This document shows, in pieces, positions 25,508-33,900 of a stretch of DNA of 64,000 nt. A program made the position numbers and the translations under genes. The DNA is taken from the NCBI GenBank assembly GCA_963808725.1, contig CAWEGO010000003.1, positions 434,001 to 498,000 of the forward strand, written 5' to 3'. The notes beneath the pieces were generated by a model, which saw only the letters and a program-made list of their open reading frames with translations, was not told the origin of the DNA and made no database searches. Numbering within the stretch: position 1 is the first letter of the stretch; every line of letters starts with the position of its first letter. The stretch is from JAHFUA01 sp963808725 (GTDB lineage: Bacteria > Acidobacteriota > Terriglobia > Terriglobales > Acidobacteriaceae).

Positions 25508-26041
25508 TCAGTGTTGCGCCGATTGCGGGCCCGCGGCCTCGCGCATTGCCGCCACTCCCTGGCGTAGTTTCTGCCGCAGCGCGGCCGGCGCCAACCAGCT
25601 CATGCCGCGCGACCCAATCAGGAAGTAGCCTCCCAGGCTCGATCGTCCCAGCCACTGCGATCCCGGCGCGAACGCCGCCAACGCCAGCACCAGCACCGCT
25701 ACCATGGCGCTTCCGCGCACCAGGCCGAAAGCCGCGCCCAGCAAGCGGTCGGCCCAGCCCAGGCCGGCCATTCGCGCCAGCCAGCTTGCGATCCGGCCGA
25801 TGATCCCCGCGGCGATCACCACCGCGATGAAAATTCCCAGGAAGGCCGCGCTTTGCGCCACCGCGTCCGACTTCACGTAGGGCGTGATCCAGCGCGCGAC
25901 TCGCCAGTACTCCCAAGCTGCCAGCAGGTATCCCACGACCACCCCGGCCAGCGAGATCACCTCGTGCAAAAAACCCTGCGCTGCTGCCAGCAGCACCGAC
26001 AACACCAGGATGGCCACGATGGCCCAGTCCAGGCCGTTCAT
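25508..26041 (-). CDS. cvpA: CvpA family membrane protein
   Basis: 177 residues with four membrane helices (WAIVAILVLSVLLAAAQGFLHEVISLAGVVVGYLLA ... FLGIFIAVVIAAGIIG ... GAAFGLVRGSAMVAVLVLALAAF). The LLGAAFGLVRG segment is the family signature. It starts two bases after the purC stop, so the two form an operon; cvpA next to purine genes is known from other bacteria. Its molecular role is unclear. Confidence 0.9.
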   Translation of the reverse strand: MNGLDWAIVAILVLSVLLAAAQGFLHEVISLAGVVVGYLLAAWEYWRVARWITPYVKSDAVAQSAAFLGIFIAVVIAAGIIGRIASWLARMAGLGWADRLLGAAFGLVRGSAMVAVLVLALAAFAPGSQWLGRSSLGGYFLIGSRGMSWLAPAALRQKLRQGVAAMREAAGPQSAQH

Positions 26042-26043
26042 CT

Positions 26044-26955
26044 CTACGCCGTCAGCTCATGGCCGGTGAGCCTGCGGTACGCTTCCACGTACTTATCGCT
26101 GGTCTCCTGCACCACCGCGGGCGGAAGCGGCGGAGCTGGCGGCTGTTTGTTCCAACGGATCTTCTCCAGATAATCCCGAACGAACTGTTTATCAAACGAC
26201 TCCGGGCTGCGCCCTGGCTGATAGCGATCCGCAGGCCAGAAGCGCGAGGAATCCGGGGTCAGCACCTCGTCGGCCAGCACCAGGCCGCCGGAGGTGCGCC
26301 CAAACTCGAACTTGGTGTCGGCAATGATGATGCCGCGCGCCGACGCATGCTCCGCCGCCTTCCGGTAAATCCTGAGGCTCAGCTCGCGGAGCTGCTCGCT
26401 CAATTTCAGACCCGCGTGCTGCGCCATCTCGTCAAAGCTGATGTTCTCGTCGTGGCCGCTGGTGGCCTTGATGGCGGGGGTGAAGATCGGCTCCGGCAGT
26501 CGCTCCGACTCGCGCAACCCGCGCGGCAGTTCGAGGCCGCACACCTTTCCGCTCTGCTGATATTCCTTCCAGCCCGAGCCCGAGAGATATCCCCGCACCA
26601 CGCACTCGATGGCGATCATGTCGGCGCGCGCCACCAGCATGGAGCGTCCCTGCAACTGCTCGGCGTAGGGGCGCAACTGGGCCGGGTAGCGCTGCACGTC
26701 GGCGGTCAGCAGATGGTTGGGCACGATGTCGGCGAGGAAGTCGAACCAGAATAGCGACAGTTGCGTTAGCACTCGGCCCTTGCCAGGGATGCCGCTTGCC
26801 AGCACGTAGTCGAAGGCGGAAATGCGGTCGGTGGCCACCACCAGCAGACGCTCGTGGTCCACGCGATAAAGATCGCGTACCTTGCCCCTGGCGTAGCGCT
26901 CGAGGCCGGCAAAATCGGTTTCCAGCAGAACAGGTTCCAATGCTTGGTTCGTCAC
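26044..26955 (-). CDS. purC: phosphoribosylaminoimidazole-succinocarboxamide synthase
   Basis: 303 residues, the long (~300 aa) form of SAICAR synthetase, joining CAIR and aspartate with ATP in purine synthesis. Signatures are GKVRDLYRVDHERLLVVATDRISAFDYVL, ECVVRGYLSGSGWKEY and IIIADTKFEFG. GTG 26955 is chosen because the conserved region starts soon after (VTNQALEPVLLETDF) and the promoter at 27002-27029 leaves a ~40-base leader; the open frame further upstream cannot be in that mRNA. Confidence 0.95.
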   Translation of the reverse strand: MTNQALEPVLLETDFAGLERYARGKVRDLYRVDHERLLVVATDRISAFDYVLASGIPGKGRVLTQLSLFWFDFLADIVPNHLLTADVQRYPAQLRPYAEQLQGRSMLVARADMIAIECVVRGYLSGSGWKEYQQSGKVCGLELPRGLRESERLPEPIFTPAIKATSGHDENISFDEMAQHAGLKLSEQLRELSLRIYRKAAEHASARGIIIADTKFEFGRTSGGLVLADEVLTPDSSRFWPADRYQPGRSPESFDKQFVRDYLEKIRWNKQPPAPPLPPAVVQETSDKYVEAYRRLTGHELTA

Positions 26956-27001
26956 GTGGGGTTCGTTTCCCTGGGGGCTTCGTGCTGGGGGACAGTGGCG
27001 T

Positions 27002-27029
27002 ATTCTATTCGGCAGAGTTTTTTTGTCAA
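27002..27029 (-). promoter_or_regulatory. sigma-70 promoter for purC-cvpA
   Basis: On the minus strand TTGACA (27024-27029), a 16-base spacer and TAGAAT (27002-27007). Start near 26995. The rest of the 26956-27433 gap holds no supported gene; a weak plus-strand TTGACA lies at 27083. Confidence 0.75.
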
Positions 27030-27433
27030 CGCCGACCTTCGCCACGTGACGGCGGTCACAGAAGAAATCCGCTGGAAAACTGTTGACAGGACGCGATTCT
27101 TGCGAAATACGCGTCCCCAGCCGGTTTCCAGGGCTTGCCCGCGGCGCGGCGGAAGCCCCGCAACTCCCCGGAAAGGGAAGAAAATTTCGATCCCTGCGAT
27201 CAGATGGATTTATAGCGGGAGACGATACACCGGTCTGCCCTTGTCGCTCGAGATGGCGCCGCCAGCTCCATCGCTCACCCTCCCGCCGCCAAGCCGCAGG
27301 GCGCGGAAGGTTACTGACGTTTCTCCCGTGTGCGACCCAGATCGCGGTGTGAGCCGATAACAAGGTTGAACACCGGCAGGGCCTGCGGGGGAAGAGTGCG
27401 CAGGCCTGCCTGCGAGGTGACGTGCTTCCCCAA

Positions 27434-30163
27434 ATGGAATCGCAACAAATTGTGAAGAAGCAGAGGGTCGGCCTGCGACTGGGGGCCGCATTTGGCCTGC
27501 TGATCGCCATTTCCGTGGGGATCGGATACCTGGGGCTGAGCCGCATGGATCAGATCAATGCCGGACTGCAGGAGGTGCTGGGCCGGCGCTGGGCCAAGCT
27601 GCAACTGGCGCGTGAAGCGCTCACTTATTCCAATCGCAACAGCCGCATCACCATGGAAGTTTTTCTGGTCCAGGACAGAGACCAGATCGACACCTTGCTG
27701 GCCAGGCGGGCTGAGAACACCAAAAAGATATCCGTCATCGTGGACCAACTGGGGAGTCAGTGTGAGTCCGAAGAGGAGAAACAGCTTTTAGCATTGGTGC
27801 AAGCGAAACGAACTCCCTACGTCAGCAGCTATCTGCGTGCGCTACATCTCGTGGTCGAGGACGGACGCCGCGAAGACGCCAGTGCCGTGATGCTCGAGAC
27901 AACCATGCCGGCCTTGTTCGAATATCACGCCGCGTGGAACGCCTTCCTGCAATACCAGTCCGATCAAATCAACCACGCCACTCGGGAGAGCCGTGCGCAA
28001 TATGCCAGGGTCCGTGCCGTGACCTTGTTTCTCATGGCGCTGGCGGTGGCGATTGCCGTCGCCATCGCTGGGTTCATGACCCGCACCATGGTGCGGGAAG
28101 TGAAAGCCCGGCTGCAGACGGAGCGCGCCAACCAACAGCTCCACGCCCAACTGGAGCAAAGAGTGGCCGATCGCACGCGCGAGCTGGCGAATGCGAATCA
28201 GGAGTTGGCCAAGGAGATTGAGGAGCGCCAGCGTGGGGAAGGACGGCTGCGTCTGCAGGCGGCGGCGCTGGCCGCGGCCGCCAACTCGATCGTGATCACC
28301 GATCTGCAGGGCAGCATCGTCTGGGTGAATCCGGCCTTCAGCCGCATCACCGGCTACCTCGCCGAAGACGTTCTGGGGCAAAACCCGCGCCTGCTGCGGT
28401 CAGGCCAGCATCCGCGAGCCTTCTACGAGGAACTGTGGCGGACCATCACTTCGGGCAACGTGTGGCACGGTGAGGTCGCCAATCGGCGCAAAGATGGCAG
28501 CCTGTATGCGGGAGAGATGACCATTACCCCGGTGCACTCCGAGGGCGGCGAGATCACCCACTTCATCGCCATCCAGCAGGACATCACTGGGCGCAAAGTA
28601 ATCGAAGATGCCCTGAAACAGGCGGAACAGAAATATCGCGCCATTTTCGAAGATGCGGTGGTCGGCATTTTCCAAACCACCCCCGAAGGCCGGCCCTTGA
28701 GCGTCAACCGTGCCCTGGCGCAGATGTATGGCTACGAATCCGCCGCGCAGCTCATAGCGGAGGCCGCGGAGACGGCGCCCCCGCTGTTTGCCGATAGCAG
28801 CCGCTGGAAAGAATTCGCCTGGGTGCTGAAACAAGGTGGCGTGGTGCGCAATGCCGAGTTGGAGCTCGCTTGCAAGGATGGCAGCAAGAAGTGGCTTCTG
28901 GCCAACGTGCGCGCCCTGCGCGGCGGCAACGGCCGCGTGGTGCAGCATGAAGGCACGGTGCAAGACATTACGGAGCGCAAGCTGCTGGAAGATCAGCTCC
29001 GACAATCGCAAAAGCTGGAAGCCGTAGGACGCCTGGCCGGAGGGGTAGCTCACGACTTCAATAACGCGCTGGCGGTGATCATCGGCTACAGCGAGCTGCT
29101 GCAGGATCGGCTGGATCCGGCGAATCCGCTCCGCAGCTTTACCCAGGAGATTACCAAGGCGGGAGAGCGTGCGGCGTCCCTCACCCGCCAGCTTCTGGCC
29201 TTCAGCCGCAAACAGATTCTCCAGCCCCGTGTCCTGGACTTGAATTCCATTGTGACCGAGATCGACAAGATGCTTCGCCGGCTGATTGGGGAGGATATTC
29301 ACCTGGTGGTGGACCGCGCGTCCAACCTGGGACGCGTGAAGGCCGACCCGGGACAGCTTCAGCAGGTGCTGATGAATCTGGCCGTGAATGCCCGCGATGC
29401 CATGCCGCAGGGCGGCAAACTGATCATTGCTACCGCGAACGCCACTCTGGACGAATCCTACGTGCATCACCGTCCGGTGGTCCGCCCCGGCGCCTACGTG
29501 GTGCTGAGCGTGAGCGACACCGGCTGTGGCATGGATAAGGCCACCCAGGCCCGTATCTTCGAACCCTTCTTCACTACCAAGGAGCCCGGCAAAGGCACTG
29601 GACTGGGACTCTCCACGGTGTACGGCATCGTCAAGCAGAGCGGGGGGTTTGTCTGGGTGTACAGCGAGCCCGGGCAGGGTACCACCTTCAAGATCTATCT
29701 GCCGCGAGTGGACCAGGTCCCGGAAGCCTCGGGAGCCGAGCCGAAGCCCGTTCTGCCCGGCGGCTCCGAGACCATACTTCTAGTGGAGGATGAAGGCGCC
29801 CTGCGCCGGCTGGCGCAGAGCTGCCTGCAGAGCGGGGGCTACCGTGTGCTGGAGGCGGAGGATGGCAAGACTGCAGTCGAGATCGCCAGGCGGCAGACCG
29901 AACCCATCCACTTGCTGCTGACCGATGTGGTCATGCCCGCCATGAGCGGCGTGGAGCTGGCGGAACAGTTCGCCTCATCCTGGCCGGAAACCAGGCTGCT
30001 CTATATGTCCGGGTACACCGATGAGCTGATCGCACAGCACGGCGTGCTGCACACCGGAACTGCCATCCTGGAGAAACCGTTCAGCCGCGAATCGCTGCTT
30101 CGCAGAGTGCGCGAGGTGCTCGACGCCAAGCCCAGCCACCCGCAAGCTGCCGTCCTCACATAG
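27434..30163 (+). CDS. hybrid sensor histidine kinase (4HB, two PAS, HisKA, HATPase, REC)
   Basis: About 909 residues. A first membrane helix (LGAAFGLLIAISVGIGYLGLS), a helical periplasmic domain like the four-helix-bundle of chemoreceptors, a second helix (VTLFLMALAVAIAVAIAGFM), a coiled coil, two PAS domains (ITDLQGSIVWVNPAF; FEDAVVGIFQTTPEG), the H-box GGVAHDFNNALAVI, the ATPase domain (GKGTGLGLSTVYGIVKQSGG) and a C-terminal receiver with phospho-Asp in LLLTDVVMP. AGGTGA at 27415-27420 is 13 bases before ATG 27434; GTG 27422 would be one base from it and is rejected. The signal is unknown. Confidence 0.9.
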   Translation: MESQQIVKKQRVGLRLGAAFGLLIAISVGIGYLGLSRMDQINAGLQEVLGRRWAKLQLAREALTYSNRNSRITMEVFLVQDRDQIDTLLARRAENTKKISVIVDQLGSQCESEEEKQLLALVQAKRTPYVSSYLRALHLVVEDGRREDASAVMLETTMPALFEYHAAWNAFLQYQSDQINHATRESRAQYARVRAVTLFLMALAVAIAVAIAGFMTRTMVREVKARLQTERANQQLHAQLEQRVADRTRELANANQELAKEIEERQRGEGRLRLQAAALAAAANSIVITDLQGSIVWVNPAFSRITGYLAEDVLGQNPRLLRSGQHPRAFYEELWRTITSGNVWHGEVANRRKDGSLYAGEMTITPVHSEGGEITHFIAIQQDITGRKVIEDALKQAEQKYRAIFEDAVVGIFQTTPEGRPLSVNRALAQMYGYESAAQLIAEAAETAPPLFADSSRWKEFAWVLKQGGVVRNAELELACKDGSKKWLLANVRALRGGNGRVVQHEGTVQDITERKLLEDQLRQSQKLEAVGRLAGGVAHDFNNALAVIIGYSELLQDRLDPANPLRSFTQEITKAGERAASLTRQLLAFSRKQILQPRVLDLNSIVTEIDKMLRRLIGEDIHLVVDRASNLGRVKADPGQLQQVLMNLAVNARDAMPQGGKLIIATANATLDESYVHHRPVVRPGAYVVLSVSDTGCGMDKATQARIFEPFFTTKEPGKGTGLGLSTVYGIVKQSGGFVWVYSEPGQGTTFKIYLPRVDQVPEASGAEPKPVLPGGSETILLVEDEGALRRLAQSCLQSGGYRVLEAEDGKTAVEIARRQTEPIHLLLTDVVMPAMSGVELAEQFASSWPETRLLYMSGYTDELIAQHGVLHTGTAILEKPFSRESLLRRVREVLDAKPSHPQAAVLT

Positions 30164-30173
30164 GCAAGCAAAC

Positions 30174-30211
30174 AAAAATCCCTCCCCGGGGGCAATCTCC
30201 TCAGGGAGGGA
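30174..30211 (-). terminator. rho-independent terminator for the cytochrome c gene
   Basis: TCCCTCCC (30179-30186) pairs exactly with GGGAGGGA (30204-30211). Read on the minus strand the hairpin is followed by TTTTTGTTTG. Confidence 0.8.
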
Positions 30212-30229
30212 ATTCAGACTTGGCCTCGC

Positions 30230-30544
30230 TTATTTCTTCAGGGTACGGATGTAAGCCACCAGCGACTTGATGGTGGCCTCGTCCATGCCTTTTTTGGCGA
30301 AGGCGTGCGACTCTTTGCCATTGGGACCATTGGCGATGGCATTCGTCAGTTCCGCGTCGCTCTTGGCCTGGAACGCAGCGGTGCGGAAATCGGGCGTGCC
30401 TTTCATTTTGCCGGCGCCGTCTGGACCGTGGCACATGGCGCACTTTGCGGCAAACACCTTGGCGCCGTCGTCGGCCATTAACGTCGGCGCTGCGATCACC
30501 ACCAACATTGCCAGCACAACCATAACAACCAGTATCTTCTTCAT
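30230..30544 (-). CDS. small exported class I cytochrome c
   Basis: 104 residues: signal peptide MKKILVVMVVLAMLVVIAAPTLMA, heme site CAMCH, and a likely axial Met in KKGMDEATI near the C-terminus, giving the c5/c6-like pattern (HxFAxKGM). A strong GGAGGAAG precedes ATG 30544. It likely carries electrons in the periplasm. It is divergent from the sigma-54 operon starting at 30962, with about 420 bases between. Confidence 0.92.
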   Translation of the reverse strand: MKKILVVMVVLAMLVVIAAPTLMADDGAKVFAAKCAMCHGPDGAGKMKGTPDFRTAAFQAKSDAELTNAIANGPNGKESHAFAKKGMDEATIKSLVAYIRTLKK

Positions 30545-30771
30545 GTCACTTCCTCCGGGGGGTAGTTTGCGTTGCGGGCCCATTACAAATTAGAGGCTGT
30601 AAGGAAGCCGCTCTGTTTTTAGACGCCGGATTGAAGAATGTCAACCGCCCTAAAAACATCGTTGCATTATTAAGCAATGGCTATTAATGAATTCAACATA
30701 TCAGCTTTCCTCGTAAGCCACACATTCTGCTCGCGGTCGCAGAAAAAGCGGCACTTAGCGTACTCAGTCGC

Positions 30772-30786
30772 GTTGCGATTCGCAAC
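30772..30786. promoter_or_regulatory. perfect palindrome, candidate activator site
   Basis: GTTGCGATTCGCAAC: seven-base arms around one T. A half-site GTTGCGCA follows at 30795-30802 and an imperfect CTGCTCGCGGTCGCAG lies at 30727. It is about 110-125 bases upstream of the sigma-54 promoter, the usual distance for an NtrC-type activator. Confidence 0.6.
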
Positions 30787-30895
30787 AAATCGGCGTTGCG
30801 CATTTCAGCGCTGCGCCACTTGCAGAATTTTTGCCGGCGTTCCATCTTGATTGCCTTCAGCCACATGCAGCCAACCGCCTGGAAGCTCGCCGCTC

Positions 30896-30911
30896 TGGCA
30901 TGAGGGTTGCC
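30896..30911 (+). promoter_or_regulatory. sigma-54 promoter of the H-protein/ferredoxin/NrfD operon
   Basis: TGGCATGAGGGTTGCC matches the -24/-12 consensus TGGCACGNNNNTTGCW at 14 of 16 scored positions, with the invariant GG and GC ten bases apart. Predicted start about 30921, forty bases before ATG 30962. The operon itself encodes a sigma-54 activator. Confidence 0.8.
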
Positions 30912-30961
30912 TTTAGCAAAGGTGCAAGTTGGAAATTTAGACCGCGCCAAGGAGGCTCATC

Positions 30962-31651
30962 ATGACCGTCATTCTCGTACTCGCAACCTTCATCACCTTC
31001 TTATTGATAGATCATTTCTACAGCCGGCGTCCCGCAGTGCGTGCGGTGATGGAAGTTCAGCCGCGGCCCGCGACTTCGACCCTCGCCGTGGCTCAGGCCA
31101 CCGCCCTTCAGCCTACCGTGGTGGCCGGGTTCCAGGTGCCGGAAAACTTGAAATATCACCCGGGACACACCTGGGCCATGAACGAAGGTCCCAAAATGGT
31201 CCGCATCGGGCTGGATGATTTTGCCGCCCGCCTGCTGGGCAAGGTGCAGAGCATCACGCTGCCGCAGCGCGGACAGTGGGTCCGGCAAGGGCAGAAGATC
31301 TGGACGGTGGAGCGCAATGGCGCCAAGGTGGACATGGTGTCGCCCATCGAGGGTGTGGTCACCAACGTCAACGACAGCGCTGCCAAAGATCCTGAACTGG
31401 CGCGCCGCGATCCCTACGGTGACGGCTGGCTGGTGAGCGTGGAATCTCCCGACGCCAAGCTGAACTTCCGCAACCTGTTGAGTGGCGAGCTGGCCCGCTG
31501 GTGGATGGACGAAGCCGCGTCGCGGCTACGCAAGTTCATGCCCATCCCGGCTGGCGTGATGCAGGATGGCGGCACCACCATCAACGACCTGACCGCCCTC
31601 CTCGGCGACAAAGAGTGGGCGGATGTAACCCGCGAGTTTTTCCTGAGCTAA
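30962..31651 (+). CDS. membrane-anchored GcvH (H-protein) homologue lacking the lipoyl lysine at its usual position
   Basis: 229 residues. Residues 3-17 form an N-terminal membrane helix (VILVLATFITFLLID), and about 55-170 are an H-protein domain (YHPGHTWAMNEGPKMVRIGLDDFAARLLGKV ... DPELARRDPYGDGWLVSVES). Aligned by eye without gaps to the family motif VESVKxxSDxYAPxxG, the segment VERNGAKVDMVSPIEG has Gly120 where the lipoyl Lys should be; a Lys lies two residues later (122). A C-terminal ~55-residue extension is not in GcvH. No glycine cleavage genes are nearby. GGAGG precedes the ATG. First gene of the sigma-54 operon; a redox or scaffold role is inferred. Confidence 0.85.
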   Translation: MTVILVLATFITFLLIDHFYSRRPAVRAVMEVQPRPATSTLAVAQATALQPTVVAGFQVPENLKYHPGHTWAMNEGPKMVRIGLDDFAARLLGKVQSITLPQRGQWVRQGQKIWTVERNGAKVDMVSPIEGVVTNVNDSAAKDPELARRDPYGDGWLVSVESPDAKLNFRNLLSGELARWWMDEAASRLRKFMPIPAGVMQDGGTTINDLTALLGDKEWADVTREFFLS

Positions 31652-31683
31652 GGGAACTCGTGATGAGCTTCCCAGCGCGGCCA

Positions 31684-31716
31684 GAGCGGCAGAGGCTTAA
31701 ACGGCCTCTGCCGCTC
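31684..31716 (+). other. perfect 13-bp hairpin in the operon's intergenic region
   Basis: GAGCGGCAGAGGC and GCCTCTGCCGCTC flank a seven-base loop. No T-run follows, so it is not a standard terminator; an mRNA processing or stability element is possible. The remaining 31717-31948 holds no gene. Confidence 0.6.
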
Positions 31717-31948
31717 CAGATTTCTGGCGAATTTCTCAACAGTGGGCCAGCCAGCGCAAGCGCTGCGCTTAATTTCTCAGCACACAGGCAACAGAAATCA
31801 GGAGTGATTTGCCGAGAAACTCCTCAGGTCGGTAAGTCATGGCTGGCCAAGGACTTCCGGCTTTCCCAATTTTCCCGTTGCGGGACCCGAATGCGGCAAG
31901 GAGATTGCCGATTAATAAGCTGGTAGTTTGCGTCGGAGAACAAAGAAG

Positions 31949-32710
31949 ATGAGCAAAGCCATTTTGTATGACGCCACGCTGTGCATCGACTGCAAGGCTT
32001 GTGAGCAGGCATGCGCGGAGCGCAACAAGCTGCCGTACAACGACACCATCGCAGCCGAGCAGGTGCAATCGGCCCACAAGTACACCGTGGTCCTGGACAA
32101 GGGCGATAAGTATATGCGTCGCCTGTGCATGAACTGCGAGGAGCCTACCTGTGCCTCGGTGTGTCCGGTGGGGGCGCTACGTAAGACCAAGGACGGGCCG
32201 GTGATCTACGAAGAGGTGCGCTGCATGGGCTGCCGTTACTGTGTGGCGGCATGTCCGTTCGGCGTGCCTAAGTACGAGTGGAACAAGGCGCTGCCGGCAG
32301 TGCGCAAGTGCGACATGTGCGCCGACCGGCTGGCGGCAGGCAAGATGACGGCCTGCGCCGAAGTCTGTCCCACCGGCGCGACCAAATTCGGCGAGCGCGA
32401 CGAGCTGATCGCCGAAGCCAAGAAGCGCCTGCGCGAAAATCCCGGCAACTACGTCAACCACATTTACGGTCTGGAGGAAGTGGGCGGCACCAGCGTGCTG
32501 CTGCTCTCCTCGGTGCCGTTCGAGAACTTCGGCTACCGCACCGACCTGGTGCGCGAGCCGCTGCCGCTCTACACCTTCCGCGTGCTGTCGCGCATCCCTG
32601 ACCTGGTAGCGCTGGGCGGGGTGTTGCTGGGTGGCGTCTGGTGGATCACCAATCGCCGCACCGAGGTCGCGGCCGCCGAAGGCAAGCACGCCGACGAGAA
32701 GGAGAAGTGA
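31949..32710 (+). CDS. ferredoxin with four [4Fe-4S] clusters and C-terminal membrane anchor (HybA/DmsB-like)
   Basis: 253 residues with 16 Cys in four groups: CIDCKACEQAC, CMNCEEPTCASVCP, CMGCRYCVAACP and CDMC...CAEVCP. A C-terminal helix (LVALGGVLLGGVWWITN) anchors it. No Tat or Sec signal is present, unlike periplasmic HybA, so it probably sits on the cytoplasmic face. It passes electrons between the quinone-linked NrfD-like protein encoded next and an unknown partner. ATG 31949 follows GGAGA. Confidence 0.9.
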   Translation: MSKAILYDATLCIDCKACEQACAERNKLPYNDTIAAEQVQSAHKYTVVLDKGDKYMRRLCMNCEEPTCASVCPVGALRKTKDGPVIYEEVRCMGCRYCVAACPFGVPKYEWNKALPAVRKCDMCADRLAAGKMTACAEVCPTGATKFGERDELIAEAKKRLRENPGNYVNHIYGLEEVGGTSVLLLSSVPFENFGYRTDLVREPLPLYTFRVLSRIPDLVALGGVLLGGVWWITNRRTEVAAAEGKHADEKEK

Positions 32711-32711
32711 C

Positions 32712-33896
32712 GTGAAGCAGAAACTGATGAAGTTCACGCTGTGGAAAGTGGTCTTCTTCGCGATCATGGCAGCGGGGCTCTACGCCACCGTGCTGCGCTT
32801 CACCCGCGGCCTGGGCGCCTCGACCAACCTGAGCGACCAGTTCCCCTGGGGCATCTGGGTGGGCTTCGACGTGCTGTGCGGCGTCATGCTGGCGGCGGGC
32901 GGATTCACCCTGATGGCCGCGGTCGAGATCTTCCACGTCGAGCGCTTCAAGCCCATCATCCGCCCCGCGGTGCTCACGGCGTTTCTGGGATACCTGCTGG
33001 TGTCGGTGGCGCTGATGTTCGACCTGGGGCGCTACTACCGTATCTGGCACCCGCTCATCATGCGCAACCCGCACTCGGTGATGTTCGAAGTGGCGTACTG
33101 CGTGATGCTCTACACCACGGTGCTCTCGCTGGAATTCGCGCCCATCGTCTTCGAGCGCCTCCGCCTGGCGAGGCCCTTGCGCATTCTGCACGCGGTGGGG
33201 ATCCCCATCGTGATCCTGGGCGTGATCCTCTCTACGCTGCACCAGTCCTCGCTGGGCACGCTCTACCTGATCATGCCCAACAAGCTGTATCCCCTCTGGT
33301 ACACACCGCTGCTGCCGGTGTTCTTCTTCCTCTCGGCCATCGCCGTTGGCCTGGCCATGACTATCTTCGAGTCCTACATGAGCTCGAAGCACTTCCATCG
33401 GCAACTGGAGCTGCCACTGTTGAGCGATCTGGGGCGGATCCTGGCCGTGGTGCTCTCGTTCTACGCCGTGCTGCGCTTCGAGGACCTATACCACCGCGGG
33501 GTGCTGAAGCTGCTGCTCCACCCGCGTTATGAGACTTGGCTCTTCCTGCTTGAGGTGGTGGTGGGATTGCTGTTGCCCATCGCGATGTTGTTCACGCGCC
33601 GCATCCGGGAAAGCACCGGCGGGCTCTACCTGGCCGCGGTGCTGACCGTGCTTGGGTTCATTACCAACCGCCTGAACGTGAGCATCACCGGCATGGAAGG
33701 CGCGGCCGGCATGCACTACATCCCTAAGTGGACGGAGATGGCAGTGACCGCCATGATCGTGGCCGGTGGCTTTGCCCTGTTCGGCCTGGCGGCCAAATAC
33801 CTGCCCATCTTCCCCGCGGAAGGCGAGCACGCGCAACCGGCGGCGGAAATGATGGTCTCCGCGCGCGCGATGGAGCAGCCGGTAGCGGGAGATTGA
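32712..33896 (+). CDS. NrfD/HybB-type polytopic membrane protein
   Basis: 394 residues with about ten membrane helices, including FFAIMAAGLYATVLRFTRGL, PWGIWVGFDVLCGVMLAAGGF, AVLTAFLGYLLVSVALMFDLGRYYRIW, and SLGTLYLIMPNKLYPLWYTPLLPVFFFLSAIAVG. HybB-like members exchange electrons between ferredoxin subunits and the quinone pool without heme. GTG 32712 lies one base after the ferredoxin stop. No hydrogenase, molybdopterin or multiheme cytochrome gene accompanies it here. Confidence 0.88.
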   Translation: MKQKLMKFTLWKVVFFAIMAAGLYATVLRFTRGLGASTNLSDQFPWGIWVGFDVLCGVMLAAGGFTLMAAVEIFHVERFKPIIRPAVLTAFLGYLLVSVALMFDLGRYYRIWHPLIMRNPHSVMFEVAYCVMLYTTVLSLEFAPIVFERLRLARPLRILHAVGIPIVILGVILSTLHQSSLGTLYLIMPNKLYPLWYTPLLPVFFFLSAIAVGLAMTIFESYMSSKHFHRQLELPLLSDLGRILAVVLSFYAVLRFEDLYHRGVLKLLLHPRYETWLFLLEVVVGLLLPIAMLFTRRIRESTGGLYLAAVLTVLGFITNRLNVSITGMEGAAGMHYIPKWTEMAVTAMIVAGGFALFGLAAKYLPIFPAEGEHAQPAAEMMVSARAMEQPVAGD

Positions 33897-33900
33897 TCCC

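Noticed and set aside
30693..30950. 85-residue minus-strand frame upstream of the sigma-54 operon
   Set aside because: It covers the sigma-54 promoter and the palindromes, has no ribosome site and looks random in composition.
30962..31651. Glycine cleavage system H protein (gcvH)
   Set aside because: No gcvT or gcvP nearby, a membrane anchor is present, and the lipoyl lysine is not at its conserved position.
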